Origin: Pseudolabrys sp035718275
GTDB taxonomy: Bacteria; Pseudomonadota; Alphaproteobacteria; Rhizobiales; Xanthobacteraceae
Direction: 5' to 3'
Assembly: GCA_035718275.1 (NCBI GenBank)
Contig: DASTHI010000003.1
Location: 62,001 to 126,000, forward strand
DNA: 64,000 bases
A model generated the notes under the pieces. It did not search any database and had not been told where the DNA came from. It saw only the letters and a list, made by a program, of their open reading frames with translations. The translations under genes and the position numbers were made by a program. Shown piece by piece: positions 24,953 through 33,592 of the stretch (position 1 is the stretch's first letter; every line of letters starts with the position of its first letter).

Positions 24953-25124
24953 AAGTGTCCGCCTGTCTGCAAGCGGCCGCAAAGTAGCGGCTTGGACGGG
25001 ATCGAACAAGCCGATGGCTGGGGCAGTGCCGGCGAATTGCGCATCCTTGACACGCAATTTGGCGGGTCCTAAATGGCGCCACTCGCCATATTTTTCGTGC
25101 AGCGGCGTGGCTGCCGACGCTGGC

Positions 25125-25200
25125 GGGGCCGTAGCTCAGCTGGGAGAGCGCCTCGTTCGCAATGAGGAGGTCAGGGGTTCAAATCCCCTCGGCTCCACCA
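25125..25200 (+). tRNA. tRNA-Ala (anticodon CGC)
   Basis: 76 bases with CCA encoded. The acceptor stem GGGGCCG pairs with CGGCTCC and contains the G3-U70 wobble pair that identifies alanine tRNAs. The D arm (GCTCAGCTGGGAGAGC), the anticodon stem CCTCG/TGAGG with loop TTCGCAA, and the T arm (GGGGTTCAAATCCCC) all fold. The anticodon CGC reads GCG. Confidence 0.97.
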
Positions 25201-25328
25201 TCTACAGCCAATCGGACTGCTTTCTATAACAGCTTCCTTAGATTGCACCGACTGGCCGCACCGTGGCACCGGTTATGTGCCTGCGGCAATCAAACGCTGC
25301 AGCACTTGCAGGAACAAACGGGGAGACG

Positions 25329-25931
25329 ATGAGCGAAGCAAAGACGCTGTTGCAGATGGCCGGTGTCAAACAGGCGCCGGCAAACCTCTCGGATGCCGCG
25401 GTCGTCATCATCGACGCGCAGAACGAATACGTGTCGGGCAGATTGCCGCTCGCAGGCGTGAACACTGCGCTCGCGCGGCTCGCCGATTTGCTCGCGGCTG
25501 CACGTGCGGCCGGCGCCCCTATCATCCACGTTGCCCAGCGCGGGCGTCCGGGCGGCTTGTTTGATCCAGAAAGCCCGAACTTTCAATTTGCCGCGCAGGC
25601 GGCACCTCATTCCGGTGAACCGGTCGTGGAAAAGCCGCTGCCGAACGCCTTCGCCAAAACCGATCTCGACGCGAAGCTGCAAGCAATCGGCAAGAAAACG
25701 CTCGTGATCGCCGGGTTCATGACGCACATGTGCGTCAGCGCTACGATCCGTTCTGCTCTCGACCATGGTTATCACGTCACCGTGGCTTCGGATGCCGTAG
25801 CCACCCGAGATCTGCCCGATCCGCTCGGCGGTCCGGATCTAAGCGCGGAGCAAATCAACCGCGCCGCGCTGGCGGAATTGGCCGACCGGTTTGCCGCGGT
25901 CGCCCCGGTCAGAGACATAAAAGCTCGCTAA
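25329..25931 (+). CDS. isochorismatase-family cysteine hydrolase
   Basis: 200 residues from the ATG at 25329 (GGGGAG about 5 bases upstream). The catalytic triad is Asp29 (VVIIDAQNEY), Lys102 (VVEKPLPNAF) and Cys135 (FMTHMCVSATIRSALDHGY). The cis-peptide GFMTHMC and the ASDAVATRDL loop are typical. Members hydrolyse isochorismate, nicotinamide, N-carbamoylsarcosine, ureidoacrylate or similar amides. The loops that decide specificity are not diagnostic here. It lies alone after tRNA-Ala. The 190 bases that follow (25932-26121) hold no gene I can support. Confidence 0.9.
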   Translation: MSEAKTLLQMAGVKQAPANLSDAAVVIIDAQNEYVSGRLPLAGVNTALARLADLLAAARAAGAPIIHVAQRGRPGGLFDPESPNFQFAAQAAPHSGEPVVEKPLPNAFAKTDLDAKLQAIGKKTLVIAGFMTHMCVSATIRSALDHGYHVTVASDAVATRDLPDPLGGPDLSAEQINRAALAELADRFAAVAPVRDIKAR

Positions 25932-26121
25932 GTAGAGCGGCTGGGAAGACAGTTGTCCCTCCCGTCCAGCGCTCCATGGAGGTCGTGAGCATCGGTCGTC
26001 GTTCCGAACTGCAAGCTTCCCATGAAAGACGGGCTTGACCTTCCAAGCTCGCGCAACCTCAAAGGTGTGGTCGGCAGGTCCGGCCAGGATCGTGAACTGC
26101 TTTAATCTCTAGAGATCCTGC

Positions 26122-27585
26122 TTAGGGCTTGCGAGTATTTGCGGCTGCCGCCGCAAGAGGAATGAGCATCTCGCAGCGCAACCCGGCAGGATCGAACACA
26201 AGGCTCGTCTTTCCGCCCAGTTCAGCGGCGATACTGCCCTCGATGAGTTTCGATCCGAAGCCGCGGCTTTCTGGCTGAGCGACCTTCGGACCGCCCTGCT
26301 CGATCCACTGGAGCTCTAGCATCGGCTCTGCATTGTCGTTCGGTACCGGCCGCCAGCTCACTTCGATGCGGCCACCGGATACCGACAAGGCGCCATACTT
26401 GGCAGCATTTGTCGTGAGCTCGTGCACGGCCATCGCCAGCGTCAGCACGGCGCGCGGGCGAAGCAGAATGTCCTCACCTCGCAGGATGATGCGTTCGTGG
26501 GAGGAGCCGGTATACGGCGCCAGACTCCCCCACATCATTTGCCGCAGGTCCACACTTTCCCAGTGGTGGCTAGTAAGCTGATCATGCGCCTTCGACAACG
26601 CGATGAGCCGCCCTTCAAAGCGCTCACGAAATGCCGCAGGATTGCTCGTGCCGCGCGCCGTTTGATCCGCAAGGGATTGCACGGTCGCAAGTGTATTCTT
26701 GACGCGATGATTCAATTCGTCGATCAACAGCTTTTGCCTCTGCTCAGCCGCCTTTCGCTCGGTGATGTCCTGGACGACACGGACGACGTAGAGGAGGCGG
26801 TTGTCAGCATCGCGCACGGGTGACGAACGCACCGAGAGCCAGACCACGCGGCCATCACCCCGCACGAATCGTTTTTCAATCGAATAGAATTCGAGCTCGC
26901 CGACGACCTGCTTGCGGAAGGCTTCGCGGTCCGGATCCGCGTCATCAGGATGCGTATGCGTGAAAAGCCGGCTTGCGAGCAGATGCTCGCGACTATAGCC
27001 GGCGATCGAACAGATCGCCTCATTGACCCGGAGGAAGCTGCCGTCGGGAGCAATTTCGGAGATACCGATGGATGCATGTTCATAGGTTGCGGCGAGACGC
27101 TGCTCCTGTTCAAACGCGCGCATTCGCGACTGTTCGAGGGCGGCGTCAATCCGCTTGCGCTCGGTCACATCGAGAAAGCAGTTCACGGCGCCGACGACCT
27201 GCCCGTTCGAGTCCCGCAGCGGATCGATGTTCACGGAAACGGTAACTGTGGTCCCGTCCGGCCGTTTGACGATCCTTTCCACGTCACGCACCGGTTTGCC
27301 GGTGGCTATGACTTCGGCGATCATTGAGCGCGCGACGGGAGTGCCATCAAGTTCGAAGAACCGAACACCTTCTCGAAAGCGATCGTGCGTCTGCTCCGGA
27401 GCGGGAGTACTTCCCCATACGGCAACAGCATGACGATTGTATTGGAGGATTGTCCCTTTGACGTCGCAAATGAACGTTGCGACTGGCAGAAAGTCGAGAA
27501 TGGAATCTGAAATACGCAGCTTTTCACTGATACTGGACGGCATAGACGGCGAGACCAGGTTGGCGTGGCTGCCCGCACGGGCCAT
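26122..27585 (-). CDS. PAS-PAS-HWE sensor histidine kinase
   Basis: 487 residues and no transmembrane segment, so cytoplasmic. PAS 1 spans about 28-140 and PAS 2 about 162-276, each closed by a PAC motif ending DVTERKR or DITERKA. The HWE kinase core follows: the phospho-acceptor His293 in LIDELNHRVKNTLATVQSLA, the N box MAVHELTTNAAKYGALS with the family-defining His388, and WIEQGGP (427-433) with the W-x-E signature. GFGSKLIEG is the G box. HWE kinases are common in Rhizobiales and include light- and general-stress-response sensors. There is no LOV-type Cys motif in the PAS domains. A good GGAGGG site precedes the ATG. No response regulator is adjacent, so it is an orphan. Confidence 0.93.
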   Translation of the reverse strand: MARAGSHANLVSPSMPSSISEKLRISDSILDFLPVATFICDVKGTILQYNRHAVAVWGSTPAPEQTHDRFREGVRFFELDGTPVARSMIAEVIATGKPVRDVERIVKRPDGTTVTVSVNIDPLRDSNGQVVGAVNCFLDVTERKRIDAALEQSRMRAFEQEQRLAATYEHASIGISEIAPDGSFLRVNEAICSIAGYSREHLLASRLFTHTHPDDADPDREAFRKQVVGELEFYSIEKRFVRGDGRVVWLSVRSSPVRDADNRLLYVVRVVQDITERKAAEQRQKLLIDELNHRVKNTLATVQSLADQTARGTSNPAAFRERFEGRLIALSKAHDQLTSHHWESVDLRQMMWGSLAPYTGSSHERIILRGEDILLRPRAVLTLAMAVHELTTNAAKYGALSVSGGRIEVSWRPVPNDNAEPMLELQWIEQGGPKVAQPESRGFGSKLIEGSIAAELGGKTSLVFDPAGLRCEMLIPLAAAAANTRKP

Positions 27586-27711
27586 CGCAGCCCTCCGCGT
27601 GAAGTTCGCCCCTTTGCCCTCCCGAAGCGTTCAGCTTGTGTGCGATTTTGTCAATGGTATTGGCTCTCTCACACAAACGCGCCGAGCATATGGCGTTCCC
27701 ACTAATGTGAT

Positions 27712-28419
27712 CTATGCATTTGCCGGATCAGGCGCACAACCGATCCAATGTTCAATAAACGCGGTCAGCCAGTTTCGCGAAGCCCAGTCGTGGACCGCGC
27801 GGTCGGCGATGTGTTCGTGCCGCTGCTTGGCTCCGGGCAGTTCCATGCGATGGGCGCCGCGCACAAGCCAACGATACATCATCGCATGCGTAACCTCTGG
27901 GTGAAATTGGAGTGCAAATCCCGTGCCGTAGCGGAACGCCTGCACGGAAAATGCGTCGCCCTCGGCCAGCAATTCGGCTCCGGCCGGGAGCTCGAATCCT
28001 TCGCGATGCCATTGATAGACGTGATCGGGCCATTCCGCGCAAATTTTCAGGCCGGCTTGGGTCGGACGGATCGGGTAGTAGCCGACTTCGGCATGGCCGT
28101 GCGGGTGCGGAAACACAGGTGCCCCTAAATGGCGCGCCATCATTTGCGCGCCGAGGCAGATGCCGAGATAAGGCTTTTTGTCACGGAGGGGAACTCCGAT
28201 CCAATCGATTTCGCGCTGGACGAATTCTTCGCTGTCATTGGCGCTCTGCGGGCCGCCGAAAATCGCTGCGGCAGCGTGATCGTCCATGGTTTCGGGCAGC
28301 GGGTCGCCAAAACGCGGACGGCGAATGTCGAGCGGGTATCCCAGTTTTGCCAAAGCCTGGCCGACACGGCCGGGAGAGGAGTGTTCCTGATGAACAATAA
28401 GGAGGACGGGCTTCAACAT
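27712..28419 (-). CDS. class I glutamine amidotransferase-like protein
   Basis: 235 residues. The nucleophile Cys88 lies in YLGICLGAQMMARHLGA. The catalytic pair His173/Glu175 is in ALQFHPEVT, and AIFGGPQSANDSEEF is the oxyanion-side loop. The single-domain architecture matches the GMP-synthase-like GATase1 group often annotated as gamma-glutamyl hydrolase or PuuD-like. The partner subunit or acceptor substrate is unknown. No ribosome-binding site is obvious before the ATG. It is flanked by the HWE kinase and an SDR gene on the same strand. Confidence 0.88.
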   Translation of the reverse strand: MLKPVLLIVHQEHSSPGRVGQALAKLGYPLDIRRPRFGDPLPETMDDHAAAAIFGGPQSANDSEEFVQREIDWIGVPLRDKKPYLGICLGAQMMARHLGAPVFPHPHGHAEVGYYPIRPTQAGLKICAEWPDHVYQWHREGFELPAGAELLAEGDAFSVQAFRYGTGFALQFHPEVTHAMMYRWLVRGAHRMELPGAKQRHEHIADRAVHDWASRNWLTAFIEHWIGCAPDPANA

Positions 28420-28499
28420 GGCGGGTTCGGCGCACGCTCGCGCCGAGGGACTAGTAATGGCTTCTCTGTCATTTGGAAATATGGATCATTGGATGCAGG

Positions 28500-29300
28500 C
28501 TATGCCCCTTTTGCAGCCCGGCGCCGTTGCCGCCGATCCACCGCGTCCAAGAGCAGGCGGCGGGGAACGAGCCGGATGAGCACTGAGACGAGCCGGTTCA
28601 TGGCGCCGGGCACAATCGTCCGGTGGCCGGACATGAGGCCCCTGTAGGCCGCTTGCGCCACAAACTCGGCCGATGTGGTTAGAATCCCCGGCTCCGAGCT
28701 TCGCTCGCTGACACCCGCACGCTTTGCAAACTCTGTCGGCACTGGTCCGGGGCAGACCACTGCAACGCGTATTCCAAGCGGTTTGAGCTCGCTATGGAGA
28801 GCTTCAGTGAACGACAGCACATAGGCTTTCGTTGCGTAGTACACCGCCATCCCCGGGCCGGGCAGAAAACCCGCCATCGAGCCGACATTGAGCAATCCTC
28901 CGCGGTGCCGCGCGAGGCTATCGACGAAGGCAAGCGATAATTCGGTCAAGACGCGTACATTGAGATCGATCATTTTGAGCTGCTCGGTACGAGCGAGCCT
29001 GATGGCCCGACCCGCAAGACCAAAAGCCGCATTGTTGACGACGAATTGCGGCTCAGCGCCTTCAGCGGCGAGTCTTGCGGAGATCTTCGCGACGGCGTTG
29101 GGCTCGCCAAGGTCGACGGCAATAACGATGGGTCGCGGCGCACCGGATGCGGCAATCTCATCGGCGAGCGCATTCAGCCTATCGCCGCGCCGCGCCACAA
29201 GTGCCAACTCATGGCCATGGCGAGCAAACACGCGTGCGAGAGCCGCACCAATCCCGGATGAGCTGCCGGTAACAAGAGCAATAGGCCTCAGGGTGTCCAT
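28500..29300 (-). CDS. short-chain dehydrogenase/reductase
   Basis: 266 residues from the ATG at 29300, which gives the family N-terminus PIALVTGSSSGIGAALARVF with the TGxxxGxG NAD(P)-binding motif. NNAAFG, the Ser-containing GSMAGFLPG and YYATKAYV (YxxxK) complete the classical SDR catalytic set. RRGDRL after the second strand suggests NADPH preference. The substrate is unknown. The C-terminus (VSVLIRLVPRRLLLDAVDRRQRRR) is a basic amphipathic tail seen in DltE-like SDRs. A 13-bp imperfect inverted repeat lies 17 bases upstream. Confidence 0.92.
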   Translation of the reverse strand: MDTLRPIALVTGSSSGIGAALARVFARHGHELALVARRGDRLNALADEIAASGAPRPIVIAVDLGEPNAVAKISARLAAEGAEPQFVVNNAAFGLAGRAIRLARTEQLKMIDLNVRVLTELSLAFVDSLARHRGGLLNVGSMAGFLPGPGMAVYYATKAYVLSFTEALHSELKPLGIRVAVVCPGPVPTEFAKRAGVSERSSEPGILTTSAEFVAQAAYRGLMSGHRTIVPGAMNRLVSVLIRLVPRRLLLDAVDRRQRRRAAKGA

Positions 29301-29316
29301 ACAGCCCTTTATAGCA

Positions 29317-29348
29317 ATCGGCCGCCCGGACAACACCGGACGGCCGAT
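29317..29348. other. inverted repeat between the MFS and SDR genes
   Basis: Arms 29317-29329 (ATCGGCCGCCCGG) and 29336-29348 (CCGGACGGCCGAT) pair over 13 positions with one mismatch around a 6-base loop. It sits 22 bases after the MFS stop and 17 bases before the SDR start on the minus strand. No T-run follows it in either direction, so it is more likely an mRNA-stabilising or processing structure, or a regulator-binding palindrome, than an intrinsic terminator. Confidence 0.5.
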
Positions 29349-29369
29349 GCGTACAGCAAGTCCACCCGA

Positions 29370-30719
29370 TCAGGCGATTTTGGGGTCGAGTCCTTCAAGC
29401 GGACGCCTGGCCGGTTCGACGCCCCAGAAATAGACGGCAATGATCTGCACGATGACGAGCCCGATCATGAGCCAGATGACGCCCGGCAGGGCATAGTTCA
29501 CCATCAGATATCCGACCACGAAAGGCGAGACGACCGTAGCCGCGCGGCCCAACGTGTTGCAGATGCCGTTCGCGCGTAAGCGGATCTCGGTTGGAAACAG
29601 CTCGGGCGTGTAGACGCCGAAGAGCAGCGATGTCTGGATGTAAATTGCAACGATCAGCACGGCGCCGACGCTCAAGACAGTCATCGGATCAGAGCTCGCA
29701 TTAAATCGCGCATAGATCCAACCGAACACGATGGTGAAAATGGAGCCGACGATAATGCTCCAGCGGCGTCCAATCGAATCGGACAGGTAGGCACCCAGTG
29801 CACAGCCGACTAGCGAGGCACCGGCCAGCACCACCGTGTAGCCGAGCGAATTTGTGATCGTGAGCCCCTGACGCAGAAAGAACTGCGGCAGGAAAATCAC
29901 AAAACCGAAAATCAGCGTGTTGATCGTGATCAGGCACCAGCTGCCGACGATAAGGCGTTGCAAGATGGGCGGCTTGAACATCGAAGCCGCCGAAAGCTGC
30001 GGAATTGCAATGGCGGGCTTCGGAGTTAGCAAGGGACCGGCAGTCGAGGCGACGTCCTGTTCAATCCTTTGCAGCAACGCTTCCGCTTCAGCATCGCGAC
30101 CCTGTGCTTCAAGCCAGCGAGGCGATTCCGGCAGATTCTTGCGCAGATACCAGACGACCAGGGATCCCAGACCGGCGATGATGAACATCGGACGCCAGCC
30201 CCACGTCGGAATGATCAGGTAGCCGAGAATGGCAGTGACGGGAAAACCGCACACAGTGAGAAACGCCATGAATGCAAGCCATCGACCGCGCGTGGCCGGT
30301 GGGACAAACTCCGTCAATGTGGAATAGCCCACAACGATCTCGGCCCCGAGCCCCAGGCCCTGGATGAATCGGCAGATGATGAGTTGCGTCATGTCCTGTG
30401 CGAAGGCTGCCGCGAGAGATGCGAGGCCGAACACCAGAAGATTGACCTGATAGGTGAAGCGCCTCCCGTACCTGTCGCCGACAAATCCAGTAATGAAAGA
30501 GCCGATCGTCATGCCGACGAAAGTGAGCGAGAGAAACTGAAGGTTCTGCGGTAGGGTCGAGAACTTCGTCTGAATCGTAGCGGCCAATACACTTCCGGCG
30601 ACATAGAGATCATAGCCGTCAAAAAACATTCCGGCGCCGACAAGCCAGAAAATGCGATAATGAAACGAAGAGATGGGCAGCCGGTCGAGACGCGCGCCGG
30701 CGTTCACTGCGGTTGTCAT
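29370..30719 (-). CDS. MFS transporter (metabolite:H+ symporter type)
   Basis: 449 residues from the ATG at 30719, with GGGGAG 8 bases upstream. Twelve helices are expected. GFVGDRYGRRFTY (after helix 2) and LSDSIGRRWS (after helix 8) are the duplicated MFS A-motifs. GMFFDGYDLYVAGSVLA in helix 1, RFIQGLGLGAEIVVGYSTLTEFVPPATRGRW in helices 4-5 and ELFPTEIRLRANGIC resemble the aromatic acid/sugar porter groups (AAHS and NiaP-like). The cargo cannot be assigned. It has an in-frame upstream extension without membrane or family features, which I excluded. Confidence 0.9.
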   Translation of the reverse strand: MTTAVNAGARLDRLPISSFHYRIFWLVGAGMFFDGYDLYVAGSVLAATIQTKFSTLPQNLQFLSLTFVGMTIGSFITGFVGDRYGRRFTYQVNLLVFGLASLAAAFAQDMTQLIICRFIQGLGLGAEIVVGYSTLTEFVPPATRGRWLAFMAFLTVCGFPVTAILGYLIIPTWGWRPMFIIAGLGSLVVWYLRKNLPESPRWLEAQGRDAEAEALLQRIEQDVASTAGPLLTPKPAIAIPQLSAASMFKPPILQRLIVGSWCLITINTLIFGFVIFLPQFFLRQGLTITNSLGYTVVLAGASLVGCALGAYLSDSIGRRWSIIVGSIFTIVFGWIYARFNASSDPMTVLSVGAVLIVAIYIQTSLLFGVYTPELFPTEIRLRANGICNTLGRAATVVSPFVVGYLMVNYALPGVIWLMIGLVIVQIIAVYFWGVEPARRPLEGLDPKIA

Positions 30720-30882
30720 TAAATTTCTCCCCGGGGACTCATGCAACCGCTGGTGCGGCGCACGGGATGCGATGCGACGTCGCGCCGGCAGCGCAAAGGG
30801 ATTACTGCCGCCAGCCAAATTTGCGACCGGCATCTATAACAATGATTGGGAAAAAATTAGCGTAAATTTCGCGGCTACGCGC

Positions 30883-31515
30883 CTATTCCACAGCCTTACC
30901 CGTGCGGTAGCTATCCTCCAAAAGACGGATATTGTTGTGGACATACTTGTTGTTCGGATCTTTGCGTTTGGCGGCTGCCAAGGTTTCTCGCGCGCGTTTG
31001 TAATCGCCGCGTAACATGTATGAATATCCCTGATTGTTCAGAATCTCGACGGTATGCCCGAGAATGCCTGCGGCCTGACCATAGGCGCGGTCTGCAAGAT
31101 CAAACCGACGCAACCTGTCATAGGAGGCGGCGAGTCCAAGCCATGCTTCGGCATCGCGAGGATGGGATTCGACCGCACGCCGGAAATGCTTTTCGGCGAG
31201 GCCAAAATTATTTGCACGGTAGTGCTTCTTGCCTAGATTCAATTCGTCGTTCGGATCGCTGCCCAGCAGCCCCTTTTCGCTGCCGGGCGAAACGCCAAGG
31301 GGCGGCGGTACCGTGCCCGTCGATTCGCCCTCCGCCGCCGAAGCCTGCGATTCCTGGATCTGCGCGGACGCGTCGGCCACCTCCTGGGCATTGGCTGGCT
31401 CTTCGCCTGATGTCCTGGGGCCAAACAGACCCGAAAACCTCGAGGAGGTACTGCATCCCGCCAGCCACAAAGCCGTGGCCGCGATCAACAGAATTCGGGC
31501 AATTCCTGTAAGCAT
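30883..31515 (-). CDS. TadD-like TPR lipoprotein of the tad locus
   Basis: 210 residues from the ATG at 31515, which starts a lipoprotein signal peptide ending LWLAGC. A start 12 codons upstream is also possible. A low-complexity Ser/Glu/Ala-rich linker (about 30-85) is followed by at least three TPR units: ELNLGKKHYRANNFGLAEKHFRRAVESHP, AEAWLGLAASYDRLRRFDLADRAY, and EILNNQGYSYMLRGDYKRARETLAAA. TadD proteins are outer-membrane-associated pilotins needed for secretin assembly in Flp-type pilus systems. Its place directly behind tadC supports this. It ends the operon. The next 163 bases contain only the leader of the MFS gene. Confidence 0.85.
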   Translation of the reverse strand: MLTGIARILLIAATALWLAGCSTSSRFSGLFGPRTSGEEPANAQEVADASAQIQESQASAAEGESTGTVPPPLGVSPGSEKGLLGSDPNDELNLGKKHYRANNFGLAEKHFRRAVESHPRDAEAWLGLAASYDRLRRFDLADRAYGQAAGILGHTVEILNNQGYSYMLRGDYKRARETLAAAKRKDPNNKYVHNNIRLLEDSYRTGKAVE

Positions 31516-31645
31516 TGCAGCGCCTTGCGGAAGCGCCCGATACCGGGACACCGTCAGGCTAGGCGAGGATGGTTAAGAATATCTTCACCTTGCGGCACCT
31601 CCGCCGCGCGCGAAAGGCGCGAGTCCGCGCGAAAAAGGCGTCCTC

Positions 31646-32617
31646 TCAGAAATAGTGCCCCGCATGGAGACGCACGAAGACGGGCAGCAGAATGACGACG
31701 AAGAGGACGGGAAATATGCACACCATCATCGGCACTGCGAGCTTTGCCGGTAGAGCATAGGCCTTTTCCTCGGCGCGAGAGAGCCGCTTGTGACGCATGT
31801 CGTCGCTATAAACACGCATGGCATCGGTGATGCTGGAGCCGAGATCGATGGACTGGTTGATCAAGGTTGCGAACGCCCGCGCTTCTTCTAACGCAAGCCG
31901 GTCGGCAAAGCGCTCGAGCGCATCTTTCAACGGACGGCCGGCGCGAATTTCCAGGTTGGCAAGATGAATATTTGCCGTGAGCGACGGGTAGCTCTGACCC
32001 AATTCGCGTGCCACGCGTTCGAGCGATGCCTCCATGGACAAACCCGAATCGGCGCAGACGACGAGCAGGTCCATGAAATCGGGGAAACCCGAGCGATGCT
32101 CGAGCTTGCGCGTGGAGATTCGTCTGTCCACGTAGAACGTCGGCGCAACATATCCGGCGGCGCCGCCCGCGATCACCATCACCCAGAAGAAAGACCCCGT
32201 GGTCGCGGCAAACAGCGGCAGGAAAACGAATGTTGCGGCAGCGAGCCCGACCGCCATTCCGGTGCGCGTGATGAAGAAAAAGGCCACGGCGCGTGGATCG
32301 TATACGCCGGCTTGGACCAGGCGCCGGCGCAGAACCTTCAGGTTTTCGCTGTCAGCCGAGCCGTAGTGCTTGGTGGTGTAGTCGATCAGTTTCGCGACAG
32401 TCTTGCGGCTTGAATATTGCAATGAACGTGAGTGGTTTGCCTGCCGGTCGCCTTCGTCCAGGATGCGGGCGGTGCGCTTCTTGACAGAACCGCGAACGCG
32501 AATGGCTGCCATCAACGAAAATGCAACCGTGGCCGCGGCCAGGAATATGAGCAGGGCGATGAGAAGCGCATTGCTGTCGCGAGCAATGTCGGCAAAGACA
32601 GTGGCGATCATGTCCAT
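31646..32617 (-). CDS. tadC: Flp pilus/tight adherence inner-membrane protein TadC (type II secretion F fold)
   Basis: 323 residues. An N-terminal helix (about 12-38), a cytoplasmic segment, two central helices (about 110-155), the T2SS-F domain with DLLVVCADSGLSMEASLERVARELGQSYP and LINQSIDLGSSITDAMRVYSDDMRHKRLSRAEEKA, and a last helix (about 290-312). This is TadC of the Tad/Cpa export machine, which works with TadB as the inner-membrane platform driven by the TadA ATPase. The ATG lies 3 bases after the tadB stop. Confidence 0.95.
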   Translation of the reverse strand: MDMIATVFADIARDSNALLIALLIFLAAATVAFSLMAAIRVRGSVKKRTARILDEGDRQANHSRSLQYSSRKTVAKLIDYTTKHYGSADSENLKVLRRRLVQAGVYDPRAVAFFFITRTGMAVGLAAATFVFLPLFAATTGSFFWVMVIAGGAAGYVAPTFYVDRRISTRKLEHRSGFPDFMDLLVVCADSGLSMEASLERVARELGQSYPSLTANIHLANLEIRAGRPLKDALERFADRLALEEARAFATLINQSIDLGSSITDAMRVYSDDMRHKRLSRAEEKAYALPAKLAVPMMVCIFPVLFVVILLPVFVRLHAGHYF

Positions 32618-32620
32618 TCG

Positions 32621-33586
32621 TCAGATCCTGAAATTGACCATGCGGTACATGATAAAATTGCCGACGCCCATCCAGCATCCTGCCAACGTAAGCATGATCT
32701 TGGTCAAATCTTCATTCCAGACGCTCGCATAGAAGCTGGGCACCAGAAACTGAATGATCGCGAACATTCCGATGGGAAGCGACGAAAGGATGAGCGCAGA
32801 CGCGCGACCTTCCGCCGCCAGTGCGCGGATCTTTCGGCGCATCTTGAAACGTTCCCGAATGACGGAAGAAAGATTTTCCAGAATTTCACCGAGATTGCCG
32901 CCGGTCGACCTCTGGATTGCCACGGCTGTCACGAATAGCGGCAAGTCATCGGTTCCGACCCGGAAATACAGATTGCGCATCGCTGTTTCGAGATCCGAAC
33001 CGTAGGTGAGCTCGTCCGACACGATGCCGAACTCCGTGCCGATTGGGTCAGGCATTTCGCGCGATACCATCGTGATGGCGATCGGGACAGGATGGCCGGC
33101 GCGCAGTGAGCGAACGATGATATCGATCGCGTCGGGAAACTGTGAGGCGAACTTCTTCTGCCGCCGTCCGCGCAGGAATTTCAGCACCAGCACGGGCAGC
33201 AGCGTAGACGACGCAAGAGCGCCGACAATGGCATGGAAGAGCCTGCCATCAAAAACCATAATTGAAACGAAAATGCCGACCGTGCCGAGGGCGATCATCA
33301 GCAGCAGCCTGGCGAAGCCGATCGTCAGTCCCGACTGCAGCAGCAGCCGGTTCAAAGCGACGAGCGGCAATCGGTAGTCGCCGGTGCTTGTCAGACCGCG
33401 CTCGCGCCGCAGCTGCACAAGGACGCTCTCCCGATCAGTCTTGTCGTCCATCACCTTCAGGCGACGATTAATCTTCTTGCGATAGGAGGCGTTGTTGTAG
33501 ACGAGAAGATAGATGCCCTCGGCGAACATCGCCGCCGAAAGCCCGATGAGCAAGTACAAGACGTAAATCGAATCGAAGTTGGACAT
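32621..33586 (-). CDS. tadB: Flp pilus/tight adherence inner-membrane platform protein TadB
   Basis: 321 residues. Helices at about 5-27, 95-115, 120-140, 260-280 and 295-315, with a T2SS-F domain between them: FPDAIDIIVRSLRAGHPVPIAITMVSREMPDPIGTEF and FVTAVAIQRSTGGNLGEILENLSSVIRERFKMRRKI. These are the hallmark TadB blocks. It forms the platform that transfers ATPase motion to pilus assembly. It starts 6 bases after the tadA stop and is followed 3 bases later by tadC. Confidence 0.95.
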   Translation of the reverse strand: MSNFDSIYVLYLLIGLSAAMFAEGIYLLVYNNASYRKKINRRLKVMDDKTDRESVLVQLRRERGLTSTGDYRLPLVALNRLLLQSGLTIGFARLLLMIALGTVGIFVSIMVFDGRLFHAIVGALASSTLLPVLVLKFLRGRRQKKFASQFPDAIDIIVRSLRAGHPVPIAITMVSREMPDPIGTEFGIVSDELTYGSDLETAMRNLYFRVGTDDLPLFVTAVAIQRSTGGNLGEILENLSSVIRERFKMRRKIRALAAEGRASALILSSLPIGMFAIIQFLVPSFYASVWNEDLTKIMLTLAGCWMGVGNFIMYRMVNFRI

Positions 33587-33592
33587 GGCCGA

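Noticed and set aside
25125..25200. tRNA-Ala as a possible integration site for a genomic island
   Set aside because: No integrase gene and no repeat of the tRNA 3' end are found downstream in the window.
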